Positions 7,978 to 16,707 of a DNA stretch of 64,000 nt are shown here, piece after piece. Below the pieces are notes generated by a model, which saw nothing but the letters and a program-made list of their open reading frames with translations, was not told the origin of the DNA and did no database searches. The stretch is from Pseudomonas sp. (GTDB lineage Bacteria > Pseudomonadota > Gammaproteobacteria > Pseudomonadales > Pseudomonadaceae). The stretch lies in contig JAUYKV010000013.1 in assembly GCA_030699825.1 (NCBI GenBank), positions 1 to 64,000 of the forward strand, written 5' to 3'. The position numbers and the translations under genes are program-made. Position 1 is the stretch's first letter; each line of letters starts with the position of its first letter.

Positions 7978-9357
7978 ATGCAACCCACCAGCATCACCGG
8001 GCTGTTTTTCTGGGGTTTCCTGCTGGTCTACGGCGTCTTGATGCTGGCGCTGGCGCCGCGTGCCGTGACCCTCGGCGGCTTTTTCAATGGCGAGGACAGC
8101 CAGGGCCGTAGCGCCGCACCCTGGCTGCTGACCTCGAGCATCTTCATCAGCTGGATCTTCGCCAAGTCGGTGACCAATGCCGCCAACCTGGGTGCCAGTT
8201 ACGGCCTGGTCGGCGGTCTGGCCTACGCCATGTACTGGCTGTCGATCCCGCTCACCGGCTTCGTCATCTACCGCCTGCGCCGGCGCTTCGCCGCCACCGG
8301 CCTGGTGAGTTTCCTCAGCAGCCATTACGGCCGCGGCGCCGCTCTGGCCTTTTCCGCGGCGATTCTGATTCGCCTGTTTAACGAGGTATGGAGCAACACC
8401 GCGGTGGTCGGTGGCTATTACGGCGACTCCGGCAGCATTGAATTCATCGCCTCGGCCCTGCTGTTCACCGCCGTGACCCTGGCCTACAGCCTGCGCGGCG
8501 GCCTGCGCAGCTCGATCCTCACCGACGCCGCCCAGGCGGCGATCTTCGTCGTCGCCCTGGTCTGGGTGCTCGGCCTGGTGCTGCCTGAGCATTCGCCCGC
8601 CGAGCTGGTCAGCACCAGTAACTGGGCGCTGAATGCCGGCGTCGACCTGCTCCTGGTCGCCGGCCTGCAAGCCTTCAGCTACGGTTTCCACGACCCGGTG
8701 CTGACCGACCGCGGCTTTATCAGCGAAGAGAAGACCATGCGCCGCTCCTTCGTCATCGCCGGGGTGCTGGGCTTTATCGCCATCCTCGCCTTCAGCCTGA
8801 TCGGCGTGCATGCGCAGCTAACCGGTCTGGCCGCCTCGGACAACGTGCCGGCGGCCCTGGCCAAGACCCTGGGCATCGGCGCGCTGCTAGTGATGACGGT
8901 GGTGATGGTCTCGGCCGCCGGTTCGACCCTGGACTCGACCTTCTCCAGCCTGGCCAAGCTGGCCGGTCGTGAGCTGCCGAAGCTGGCCGGGCGCGATCTG
9001 GGGCAGAAGGCAATCGGCGTGGGCATGGCGGTGATGGTGGTCTTCGCCCTGCTCGGCAACCTGCCGATGATCGCCGGCACCGACATCCTCAAGGCCACCA
9101 CCATCAGCGGCACCATGGTCATCGGCCTGGCGCCGGTGTTTATCCTGCACGGCCTTACCGCGCCGACCCGGCTGGGTTTCCACCTGAGTTTCTGGACCGG
9201 TCTGGGCCTGGGCGTGGCCCTGACCCTGGGCTGGATTCCGCAGAGTTGGGCCATCGGCGACGGCAAATACGCCCTGCTGCTCGGCACTAACCTGTACGGC
9301 CTGGGCCTCTGTGTGCTCGGTTACCTGATTCCCGGCTGGCTGCGGGGCAGAGCCTGA
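7978..9357 (+). CDS. Sodium:solute symporter family transporter
   Basis: A 459-residue inner-membrane protein with about 12-13 hydrophobic segments and sodium/solute symporter (SSS) features, for example SWIFAKSVTNAANLGASYG near 60 and the RLFNEVWSN segment near 135. It is shorter than PutP-type members (about 500). It follows arsS and its stop codon overlaps the start of the metallophosphoesterase gene (TGATG), showing translational coupling. The substrate cannot be read from the sequence. In context it may carry the pathway's substrate or product (an organoarsenical, selenium compound or nucleoside-like molecule). Start ATG 7978 has AAGGA upstream. Confidence 0.8.
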   Translation: MQPTSITGLFFWGFLLVYGVLMLALAPRAVTLGGFFNGEDSQGRSAAPWLLTSSIFISWIFAKSVTNAANLGASYGLVGGLAYAMYWLSIPLTGFVIYRLRRRFAATGLVSFLSSHYGRGAALAFSAAILIRLFNEVWSNTAVVGGYYGDSGSIEFIASALLFTAVTLAYSLRGGLRSSILTDAAQAAIFVVALVWVLGLVLPEHSPAELVSTSNWALNAGVDLLLVAGLQAFSYGFHDPVLTDRGFISEEKTMRRSFVIAGVLGFIAILAFSLIGVHAQLTGLAASDNVPAALAKTLGIGALLVMTVVMVSAAGSTLDSTFSSLAKLAGRELPKLAGRDLGQKAIGVGMAVMVVFALLGNLPMIAGTDILKATTISGTMVIGLAPVFILHGLTAPTRLGFHLSFWTGLGLGVALTLGWIPQSWAIGDGKYALLLGTNLYGLGLCVLGYLIPGWLRGRA

Positions 9358-10322
9358 TGCGCGCCGGTCGCGATTGCCCGCTGGATTACCGCCTGCCCGC
9401 CGATGTCTTCGCCGGCGAGCCGCTGTTCGACTGCCAGGTCCTGTATGTGGTCGGCGGCCTCTATGGCAATCGCCAGGCCCTGGCGGCGCTGGAACAACGC
9501 CTGGCCGCCGAACCCCAGGCGCGCGTGGTGTTCAATGGCGATGCCCACTGGTTCGACCGCGATCCGACCATTTTTCAGGAAATCGAGCAGGGCCTGAGTG
9601 CGCACCTGGCGCTGCGCGGCAATGTCGAAACCGAGCTCGGGCGGGCGCATGCCAGCGGCGCCGGCTGCGGCTGCGCCTACCCGAACACGGTGGACGACGC
9701 GCTGGTGGCGCGTTCCAATGCCATCCAGGCCGCGCTGAACCAGACCGTGCAGCGCTTGCCGGGCATGGCTGAACGCCTGGCCGCACGGCCGGCCACGGCC
9801 CTGGTCAGTGTCGGCGGCCGGCGCGTGGCGATCAGTCACGGTGACGAACATTCCCTGGCCGGCTGGAACTGCGCCCGCGCAGCGCTGGCCGAGCCCGGAC
9901 GTCAGCAGCAACTGGATCGCTGGCTGGCGGCCAACCGGGTCAGCGTACTGGCCACCAGTCACACCTGCACGGCAGTGGCGTTGAACTTGCACCACGCTGC
10001 GTTGATCAATAACGGCGCGGCCGGCTTGCCGAACTTTGCCGGCGGCCGCTACGGGCTGCTCAGCCGTATCGCCAGCACGGCCCATCCGGCAGCGTTGTAT
10101 CGCTGCCAGCGCGAGGGTCTGTTTATCGAGGCCCTGCCATTGAACTACGCTCACGATGCTTTTCTCGCCGACTTCGACCGCCAGTGGCCTGCGCGCAGCC
10201 CGGCGGCGCAGTCCTATCGCTCACGCATTCTCGGCGCCTGCGCGGATCAACCGCGGCAGGCTGTTTTGGCCGGCTTCAGTCTTTGCCAAAGTCTCTGCGC
10301 ACTGGAGGCGCTTGATCCATGA
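9357..10322 (+). CDS. Calcineurin-like metallophosphoesterase, atypical motifs
   Basis: A 321-residue protein whose motif order matches the metallophosphoesterase fold, but with changes. The first motif is GGLYGN (normally GDxHGN, so Asp and His are missing), then FNGDAHWFD, LRGNVETE for GNHE, ISHGDEH, and ATSHTCTA in place of GHTH. A GCGCAYP cysteine pair near 103-105 is unusual. It starts inside the symporter's stop codon and its own stop overlaps the next ATG (ATGA), so it sits firmly in the arsS-led transcript. It might hydrolyse a phosphorylated sugar or nucleotide intermediate with a reduced metal site, or be non-catalytic. Fold confidence is moderate to good; the reaction is unknown. 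Confidence 0.7.
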   Translation: MRAGRDCPLDYRLPADVFAGEPLFDCQVLYVVGGLYGNRQALAALEQRLAAEPQARVVFNGDAHWFDRDPTIFQEIEQGLSAHLALRGNVETELGRAHASGAGCGCAYPNTVDDALVARSNAIQAALNQTVQRLPGMAERLAARPATALVSVGGRRVAISHGDEHSLAGWNCARAALAEPGRQQQLDRWLAANRVSVLATSHTCTAVALNLHHAALINNGAAGLPNFAGGRYGLLSRIASTAHPAALYRCQREGLFIEALPLNYAHDAFLADFDRQWPARSPAAQSYRSRILGACADQPRQAVLAGFSLCQSLCALEALDP

Positions 10323-12460
10323 ATAGTCGCAAACTTGCCTTGATGGGCCTGATCCTGGCCTTGCTCGGCAGCTTTTTTGTCTTCGACCTTGGTCAGTACC
10401 TTAACCTGGACACGCTCAAGGCGCAGCAGGCGGCGCTGAACGCCCAGGTCGCGAGCAACCCCTGGCAGGCGGCCGGGCTGTTCTTCCTCGCCTATGTCGC
10501 GGTCACGGCCTTGTCGCTGCCCGGCGCGGCCTTGATGACCCTGCTGGGCGGTGCGCTGTTCGGTCTGCTCGAAGGCTTGCTGCTGGTGTCCTTCGCCTCG
10601 ACCCTGGGCGCGAGCCTGGCCATGCTCAGCAGCCGCTTTCTGCTGCGCGACTGGGTGCGGCTGCGTTTCGGTCAACGCCTGGCCGGCATCGATGCCGGGG
10701 TCGAGCGCGAAGGCGCCTTCTACCTGTTCGCTCTGCGCCTGGTGCCGGTGTTCCCGTTCTTCCTGATCAACCTGGCCATGGGCCTGACCCGCCTGCCGCT
10801 GCGCACCTACTGGTGGGTCAGCCAGCTCGGCATGCTGCCGGGCACCCTGGTCTATGTGAACGCCGGCCGCGAGCTGGGTCAGCTGGAATCCCTGGGCGGG
10901 ATCCTCTCGCCGGGGCTGCTTGGCGCCTTCGTTCTGCTCGGCCTGTTCCCCCTGCTGGCGCGCAAGCTGCTCGGCCTGGTGCAGGCGCGGCGGCTGTATG
11001 CCGGCTGGCTCAAGCCCGATTCCTTCGACCGCAACCTGCTGGTGATCGGTGCCGGTGCCGGCGGCCTGGTCAGCGCCTACATCGCCGCGGCGGTGAAGGC
11101 CAAGGTCAGCCTGATCGAAAAGCAGCAGATGGGCGGCGACTGCCTGAACACCGGCTGCGTGCCGTCCAAGGCGCTGCTGCGCTCGGCCAGGCTGGCCCAT
11201 GAATTGAAGCAGGGCGAGGCGCTGGGCTTCGCCGGGGTGCGCGGCACGGTGGATTTCCCCGCGGTGATGCAGCGCATCCAGCGGGTGATCGGCGACATCG
11301 CGCCGCACGACTCGGTCGAGCGCTACAGCGGGTTGGGCGTCGAGGTGATCCAGGGCGAAGCCAAACTCACCTCGCCCTGGACGGTGGAGGTGAACGGCCA
11401 GACCCTGAGCAGCCGCAGCATCATCATCGCTGCCGGCGCGCGCCCGCTGGTGCCGAAGATCCCCGGTATAGAACATGTGCAGGGCTACACCTCGGACACC
11501 ATCTGGAGCCTGCGCGAGCAGCCGCGCTGGCTGTTGGTGCTGGGCGGCGGGCCGATCGGCTGCGAGCTGGCCCAGGCCTTTCAGCGCCTCGGCAGCCAGG
11601 TGATCCAGGTCGAACTGGCCGAGCGCCTGCTGCCGCGCGAGGATGCCGATGCCAGCGAGCTGGTGCTGGCCAGCCTGCAGGCCGACGGCGTCGATGTGCG
11701 CCTGCAGCACCGCGCCGAGCGCTTCGAGCTGGTCGATGGCGAGCAGCGCATGATTGCCCGCCGCCTCGACACCGGCGAGGAAGTGACCATCGCCTTCGAC
11801 TGCCTGCTGCTGGCCCTCGGCCGGGTGGCCAATGTCAGCGGCTACGGGGTCGAGGAGCTGGGCCTGGTGGTGCGCCCCAACGGCACCCTGGAAACCGACG
11901 AATACCTGGCCACGCGCCTGCCCAACATCTATGCGGTGGGCGATGTCACCGGCCCTTATCAATTCACCCATGTCGCCGCGCACCAGGCCTGGTACGCCGC
12001 GGTCAACGCGCTGTTCAGTGGCTTCAAACGCTTCAAGGCGGACTACCGGGTAATTCCCTACTGCACCTTCACCGACCCCGAAGTGGCGCGGGTCGGCCTT
12101 TCCGAGGCTGAGGCGCAAGCGCAGAACATTGCCTACGAAGTGACCCGCTATGGCATCGACGACCTCGATCGGGCGATTGCCGACGACACCGCCCATGGCT
12201 ACGTCAAGGTGCTCACCGTGCCGGGCAAGGACAGGATTCTCGGCGTGTGCATCGTCGGCGAACACGCCGGCGAGTTGCTCGCCGAATACGTGCTGGCGAT
12301 GAAGCACAACCTCGGCCTGAACAAGATCCTCGGCACCATCCACAGTTACCCGACCATGGCCGAGGCCAACAAGTATGCGGCCGGCGAATGGAAGCGCGCT
12401 CATGCGCCGCAGGGGTTGTTGCGTCTGGTCGAGCGTTTCCATAATTGGAGAAGAACGTGA
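10319..12460 (+). CDS. TVP38/TMEM64 membrane domain fused to mercuric-reductase-like flavoprotein
   Basis: A 713-residue fusion. Residues 1-230 are a TVP38/TMEM64 (DedA-like, pfam09335) membrane domain with several hydrophobic helices. Residues 238-713 are a class-I pyridine-nucleotide disulfide oxidoreductase: FAD motif VIGAGAGGLVSA, redox pair Cys275/Cys280 in CLNTGC, NAD(P) motif VLGGGPIGCELA, and the C-terminal HSYPTMAEA that supplies the active-site His to the partner subunit. No MerA-type C-terminal Cys pair is present. It overlaps the metallophosphoesterase gene by ATGA and the next gene by GTGA. A membrane-tethered reductase acting on a metalloid or quinone substrate is a fair inference; the substrate is unproven. 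Confidence 0.88.
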   Translation: MNSRKLALMGLILALLGSFFVFDLGQYLNLDTLKAQQAALNAQVASNPWQAAGLFFLAYVAVTALSLPGAALMTLLGGALFGLLEGLLLVSFASTLGASLAMLSSRFLLRDWVRLRFGQRLAGIDAGVEREGAFYLFALRLVPVFPFFLINLAMGLTRLPLRTYWWVSQLGMLPGTLVYVNAGRELGQLESLGGILSPGLLGAFVLLGLFPLLARKLLGLVQARRLYAGWLKPDSFDRNLLVIGAGAGGLVSAYIAAAVKAKVSLIEKQQMGGDCLNTGCVPSKALLRSARLAHELKQGEALGFAGVRGTVDFPAVMQRIQRVIGDIAPHDSVERYSGLGVEVIQGEAKLTSPWTVEVNGQTLSSRSIIIAAGARPLVPKIPGIEHVQGYTSDTIWSLREQPRWLLVLGGGPIGCELAQAFQRLGSQVIQVELAERLLPREDADASELVLASLQADGVDVRLQHRAERFELVDGEQRMIARRLDTGEEVTIAFDCLLLALGRVANVSGYGVEELGLVVRPNGTLETDEYLATRLPNIYAVGDVTGPYQFTHVAAHQAWYAAVNALFSGFKRFKADYRVIPYCTFTDPEVARVGLSEAEAQAQNIAYEVTRYGIDDLDRAIADDTAHGYVKVLTVPGKDRILGVCIVGEHAGELLAEYVLAMKHNLGLNKILGTIHSYPTMAEANKYAAGEWKRAHAPQGLLRLVERFHNWRRT

Positions 12461-13173
12461 AGCGCGGCCTGTTGATCGCATTGCTGCTGGCGACGCCCCT
12501 GGCGCATGCCGGCGACAATCAGCTCACGCCCTGGACCTCAGGCCCGCCCGCCGGCGAATGGTCGGCGCCCTGGCGCGAGGCGAATATCCCCAAGCTCACG
12601 CCCTCCGCGCGCAGCCTGGTCGAGCAGGACGGCCGCCAGGTCTTGCGCATCGAGGCCGACGCGGCGGCCGGGGGCCTGCTGCATCCGCTCGATTTGCCCG
12701 GTGAGCAGCCCTGGCAACTGAGCTGGCAATGGCGCACCGAACGGAAACTGGAGCAGGCGCGCTTCGCCACCCGCGAAGGTGACGACTATGCCGCCAGGGT
12801 GTATGTGCTGCTGGATTACCCGCTGGCCAGCCTGCCGTTCCTGACCCGGCAGAAGCTGCGCCTGGCGCGCACCTTCTACGATCCCGAGCTGCCGGCCGCG
12901 ACCCTCAGCTACGTCTGGGATAACCGCAAACCGCCTGGCACCCATGCCCGCAGCGCCTACAGCGAAACCGTGGAGATGCTGGTGCTGCGTGGGCCGCAGG
13001 CGCCGCTCGGGCAATGGCAGGAGGAGCGTCGCGACCTGCGCGCCGATGCCATCGCCGCCTTCGGCAGCGCACCGCGGCGCATTCTCGGCGTGGTCTTCGC
13101 CGCCGACAGCGACAATACCGGCGAGCGCGTCGAGAGCTATTTCGCCGAGGCGCAGTTGCAGGTAGAGCCCTGA
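12457..13173 (+). CDS. Exported DUF3047 protein
   Basis: A 238-residue protein with a clear signal peptide (MKRGLLIALLLATPLAHA, cleaved before GDNQ) and a beta-rich body recognisable as DUF3047: PWQLSWQWR, a LSYVWDN motif and a C-terminal FAADSDNTGE. GTG 12457 overlaps the stop of the preceding fusion gene and has GGAG six bases upstream, better supported than the TTG at 12445. It is the last tightly coupled gene of the arsS-led operon; the next gene starts 149 bp on. Probably periplasmic, perhaps binding a sugar- or lipid-like compound. No activity is known to me for this family. Confidence 0.8.
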   Translation: MKRGLLIALLLATPLAHAGDNQLTPWTSGPPAGEWSAPWREANIPKLTPSARSLVEQDGRQVLRIEADAAAGGLLHPLDLPGEQPWQLSWQWRTERKLEQARFATREGDDYAARVYVLLDYPLASLPFLTRQKLRLARTFYDPELPAATLSYVWDNRKPPGTHARSAYSETVEMLVLRGPQAPLGQWQEERRDLRADAIAAFGSAPRRILGVVFAADSDNTGERVESYFAEAQLQVEP

Positions 13174-13322
13174 GCGGCGGTGAAAAGACGCTCGCCTATT
13201 GCGCTCGATATTTGCACAACCGCTGAGTCCGTTATCGCCCGTATCTGCTGGCGACAGACCAGGCACTTAGTCTTTACCATGCGTGACTGTTTCAGCCGTA
13301 AATCAATGGAAACGTCGGCGCG

Positions 13323-14399
13323 ATGAACCACTATGACCTGCTGTTGATCGGTGCCGGCCATGCCCACCTCGGCGTATTGCGCCGTTGGGCGCGGCTCGAG
13401 CGACCGCCTGGACGCATCGCCCTGCTCAGTGCCGGGCACGAGGCGTGGTATTCCGGGATGTTGCCGGGCTTGCTGGCCGGCCGCTACAGCGCGGCGGATT
13501 GCCAGATCGAGCTGGCGCCGCTGTGCCGGGCGGCCAAGGTCGAGCTGATTGTCGGCCAGGTCGAGGCGCTTTCGGTCGTGCAGCAACAGGTGCGACTGGC
13601 CGATGGCCGTGGCCTGAGTGCCGACTGGCTGGCGCTGAATGTCGGCGCCCAGGTGGCCTCCCCGGTGCAGCAGGGAACTGGCATGCAGGTGCTGGCGGTA
13701 AAGCCCTTCGCCGACTTTCTCGCCGGTTGGCAACGCTGGCAGGCAGATCCGCAGCCGGTGGCGATTCTCGGCGGTGGGGCGGCTGGAGTCGAATTGGCCC
13801 TGGCCCTGGCCGACCAACTGCCGCAGTTGGCGCTGTTTTGCCGCGGGCCCTTGCTGGCCGGGCATTCGGCCGGCCTGCGCCTGCGCGCCCTCGGCCATTT
13901 GCGCCAGCGCGGCGTGCGGGTGCGCGAAGATTGTCCGATCAGCCGCATCGACGACGATTGCCTGATCAGCGGAGCGGCGCCGGTCTGGCGCGGCCAACGC
14001 TTGCTTCTGGCCAGTGGCGCACAGGCCTTGCCCTGGCTGGCGCAGAGCGGTCTGGCTTGCGATGCAGACGGCTTCGTGCAGATAACGGCGACCCTGCAAA
14101 GCCATTCCCACCCGCATATCTTCGCCGTCGGCGATTGCGCCAGCCTGCCCGGTGCGCGCAAGAGCGGAGTCTATTCGGTGCGTCAGGCACCGGTACTGGC
14201 GGTCAATCTCAACGCGGCACTGCGTGGCTTGGCGCTGCGCGACTATCGCGCGCAACGGCAGAGTCTGGCGCTGCTCGCCACCGGCGATGGCGGCGCCTTG
14301 CTCAGTTGGCGCGACTGCAGCGCCGGTGGGCAGTTGTTCGGCCGCTGGAAGGATTACCTCGACCGCGGGTTTATCCAGCGTCATCGCCTTTCCGGCTAG
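13323..14399 (+). CDS. FAD/NAD(P) oxidoreductase of the SelD-N-terminal type
   Basis: A 358-residue flavoprotein of the kind found fused to, or next to, selenophosphate synthetase SelD (TIGR03169-like). FAD-binding LLIGAGHAHLGVL is at the N-terminus, the characteristic WYSGMLPGLLAG motif near 44-55, a second nucleotide motif ILGGGAAGVELA, and IFAVGDCA near the C-terminus. No SelD domain is attached and none is in the window. It belongs to the type-II NADH-dehydrogenase fold group, so quinone reduction is possible. It follows DUF3047 by 149 bp in the same direction. The link of this family with selenium and of ArsS with selenocysteine makes the neighbourhood suggestive. Confidence 0.8.
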   Translation: MNHYDLLLIGAGHAHLGVLRRWARLERPPGRIALLSAGHEAWYSGMLPGLLAGRYSAADCQIELAPLCRAAKVELIVGQVEALSVVQQQVRLADGRGLSADWLALNVGAQVASPVQQGTGMQVLAVKPFADFLAGWQRWQADPQPVAILGGGAAGVELALALADQLPQLALFCRGPLLAGHSAGLRLRALGHLRQRGVRVREDCPISRIDDDCLISGAAPVWRGQRLLLASGAQALPWLAQSGLACDADGFVQITATLQSHSHPHIFAVGDCASLPGARKSGVYSVRQAPVLAVNLNAALRGLALRDYRAQRQSLALLATGDGGALLSWRDCSAGGQLFGRWKDYLDRGFIQRHRLSG

Positions 14400-14653
14400 C
14401 CGTCTGCGACCAAAGTGCCATGGTCTAACCCGGCGTTGAATGATCGAATCAACCTCCGCTGTGCAGGGCGGTTGCCGAGGCAGACCGATGCTTGCCCTTC
14501 AGATAATCGCGGCCCTGCCGACTCAGTGAACAGGCGAGCGATTCGCCGGCCTTGCGCGCACGGCTCAGACGCTTGAGCGGCAGGTGCGCGAGCTGCGTGA
14601 GTAAGGATGCAGTTGGCTCTGGTTTCGCCAGAATAAAAACTATGAGGTCCGTC

Positions 14654-16222
14654 ATGCGCACTGCCATTACCCGCTCCCCCACCGCCTGCGTGCTGCATGT
14701 GCTCGGCCTGGCCGCCTTGATTATCGCCGTTGAGCAATTCCAGTTGCCCGGCTACCTGAGCATTACCCTGTTGCTGCTGCTGGCCCTGTGGCCCTGGTTC
14801 GGTCCATGGCGGCGCGGCGACGACGCTGCGGTGGCCAACCGTGCGGCGACCATAGACTTCAGCGAGCTGAGCCAGAGCCTGTCCCAGCACACCTGCCATA
14901 ACGCCTTGTCCGCCGCCCAGGTGGCGCATGCGGTGCAGCAACTGGCCGATAAGCTGAAATCGCAGCTGCTTGCGGTCGAGCAGATCAGCCAGGGAGCAGA
15001 CGCCATTACCCACACCGAGCAGGACAGTGCCCGGCGTGCCGAACAGACCCTGAAGTCTGCGCAGACCGTGCGCCAGAGCAGTGCCGACGGCCAGCAGGCG
15101 TTGCTTCAGGCGATTGCCCGCATGCAGCGCCTGAGCGCGCAGACAGCAGCCAGTCGCGAATTGATCGACGGCTTGAGCAGCCGCACCGAGCAGATCGAAC
15201 AGGTCACCCAGGTGATCCAGTCGATCGCCAGTCAGACCAACCTGCTGGCCCTCAATGCCGCCATCGAAGCGGCGCGCGCCGGTGAGCAGGGTCGCGGTTT
15301 CGCGGTGGTCGCCGACGAGGTGCGCAACCTTGCTGCACGCACCGCCACGGCCACCGAAGAAGTCGGCCAGATGGTCAGCGATATCCGCCAGCAGAGTTCG
15401 GCGGTGGTGGCGCACATCCAGGAGCAGGCCAGCGAGCTGGATCAGGCCGCCCGACAGATTGAAGAAACCGGCGGACAGTTGCACGGCATCGCCGACCTGG
15501 CTGTCGATGTGGAAAACCAGGTGGCGCAGATCAGCGCCGGCGCGGCGAGCAATCATGAGCTTCTCGCCAGTCTGTTCGTCGCCGTCGAGCAATTGCGCGG
15601 CGACGTGCATGCCAGCGAGGCGCAAACCCGCCAACTGGGCGACGCAGCCGGACAACTGGTCAGCCAGGCGGAGACTGTCAGCGAACAGCTCGCCGAAGTG
15701 GGCCTGGATGATTACCACCAGCGCATCTATGACCTCGCTCGCGAGGGCGCCGCGAGCATCGCCGCCCAGTTCGAGGTCGATATCCAGGCCGGTCGGGTCG
15801 GCCTCGACGACCTCTTCGACCGCCACTATCAGCCGATTCCCGGCAGCTTCCCGGCCAAGTACAAGACCCGCTTCGACAGTTATGCCGATCAGGTCTTGCC
15901 GGCTCTGCAGGAGCCGCTGCTGGCGCGCCACGAAGGGCTGGTGTTCGCCATCGTCAGCACCCCGGAAGGCTATGTGCCGACCCACAACAATGCCTTCAAC
16001 CACCCGCCCAGCGGCGACCGCGTGCGCGACACGGCGAAGAGTCGCAGCAAGCGCCTGTTCAACGACCGTACCGGCATCCGCTGCGGCAGCCATCAACAGC
16101 GCCTGCTGCTGCAAACCTATATGCGCGATACCGGTGAACTGATGCACGACCTGTCCGTGCCCATTCGGGTGCAGGGCCGCCACTGGGGCGGCCTGCGCCT
16201 GGGGTACAAACCGGAGCCATAG
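14654..16222 (+). CDS. Methyl-accepting chemotaxis protein with C-terminal sensory region
   Basis: A 522-residue chemoreceptor. Two short hydrophobic segments lie at about 12-50, with almost no periplasmic loop and no recognisable HAMP domain. The signalling hairpin tip ([20 protein letters not shown]) is near residues 195-215. After the coiled coil comes a cytoplasmic domain of about 150 residues with the conserved segments [28 protein letters not shown] and [11 protein letters not shown], typical of MCPs that sense from the C-terminus. ATG 14654 has GAGG six bases upstream. Isolated gene; the ligand is unknown and probably cytoplasmic or redox-related. Confidence 0.88.
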   Translation: MRTAITRSPTACVLHVLGLAALIIAVEQFQLPGYLSITLLLLLALWPWFGPWRRGDDAAVANRAATIDFSELSQSLSQHTCHNALSAAQVAHAVQQLADKLKSQLLAVEQISQGADAITHTEQDSARRAEQTLKSAQTVRQSSADGQQALLQAIARMQRLSAQTAASRELIDGLSSRTEQIEQVTQVIQSIASQTNLLALNAAIEAARAGEQGRGFAVVADEVRNLAARTATATEEVGQMVSDIRQQSSAVVAHIQEQASELDQAARQIEETGGQLHGIADLAVDVENQVAQISAGAASNHELLASLFVAVEQLRGDVHASEAQTRQLGDAAGQLVSQAETVSEQLAEVGLDDYHQRIYDLAREGAASIAAQFEVDIQAGRVGLDDLFDRHYQPIPGSFPAKYKTRFDSYADQVLPALQEPLLARHEGLVFAIVSTPEGYVPTHNNAFNHPPSGDRVRDTAKSRSKRLFNDRTGIRCGSHQQRLLLQTYMRDTGELMHDLSVPIRVQGRHWGGLRLGYKPEP

Positions 16223-16707
16223 GCGCCTGGAGTCCCCTGCATCCGGGGGCTGTGCCTTGGCTCTTTGGCGGTTCTGCGGCCGCATCGCCGCGCGGCCACG
16301 CTGCCTGCACAAGCAACAGGCTGGCCCGCGCCGCGCCGCGTCTGGTGGTCGTATGTTTAGCCGGAGCATAACTGACTGTGTGAAAAGTCAGGTTTAACCC
16401 CTGCTCGCCAGCATGCGAGTCTCAGCCCATGAGTTCGCCCCCGAGTTGTCTGTTTCGACCCCGGTTCTTTCCGTCGCGACGGGAACGCATGTTTTTTGGC
16501 GCCGATCGGCTCAACCCGCTGCTGCCTGAAATTCTCGCGTTCTGGGCGTTATGGCATTGCCGTCATGCCCGCCCACCGGATGGCCTTTTCGTTCTAGTCT
16601 GAATAAGTCGGCTGCACCCGCGTGCCGCCCTTCCGATGATTGTGTCCTGCCGCCACCCCAGCGGTGTTGCAGGCTGGACGTGCGCCTTTGGCGCTAACGA
16701 GAGCCCC
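16223..16707. other. Non-coding region upstream of a GS-like gene
   Basis: About 485 bp without a supported gene. A weak hairpin (CCCC/GGGG at 16234-16248) lies just after the chemoreceptor gene and TGACT/AGTCA arms lie near 16371-16391. The rest shows nothing recognisable; the promoter of the GS-like gene must lie here. Confidence 0.5.

Noticed and set aside
12445..12456. TTG 12445 as the start of the DUF3047 gene
   Set aside because: GTG 12457 gives a clean signal peptide, overlaps the upstream stop, and has GGAG at the right distance; the TTG start would place that GGAG inside the gene.
10247..12481. A 744-codon open frame antisense to the TVP38-reductase gene, and similar long antisense frames over gabD, the chemoreceptor, GS-like genes, the SulP gene and others
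   Set aside because: The sense strand has clear family motifs throughout. Antisense frames stay open because GC-ended codons rarely create stops on the other strand; their translations are low-complexity, rich in His, Gln, Ala and Gly.
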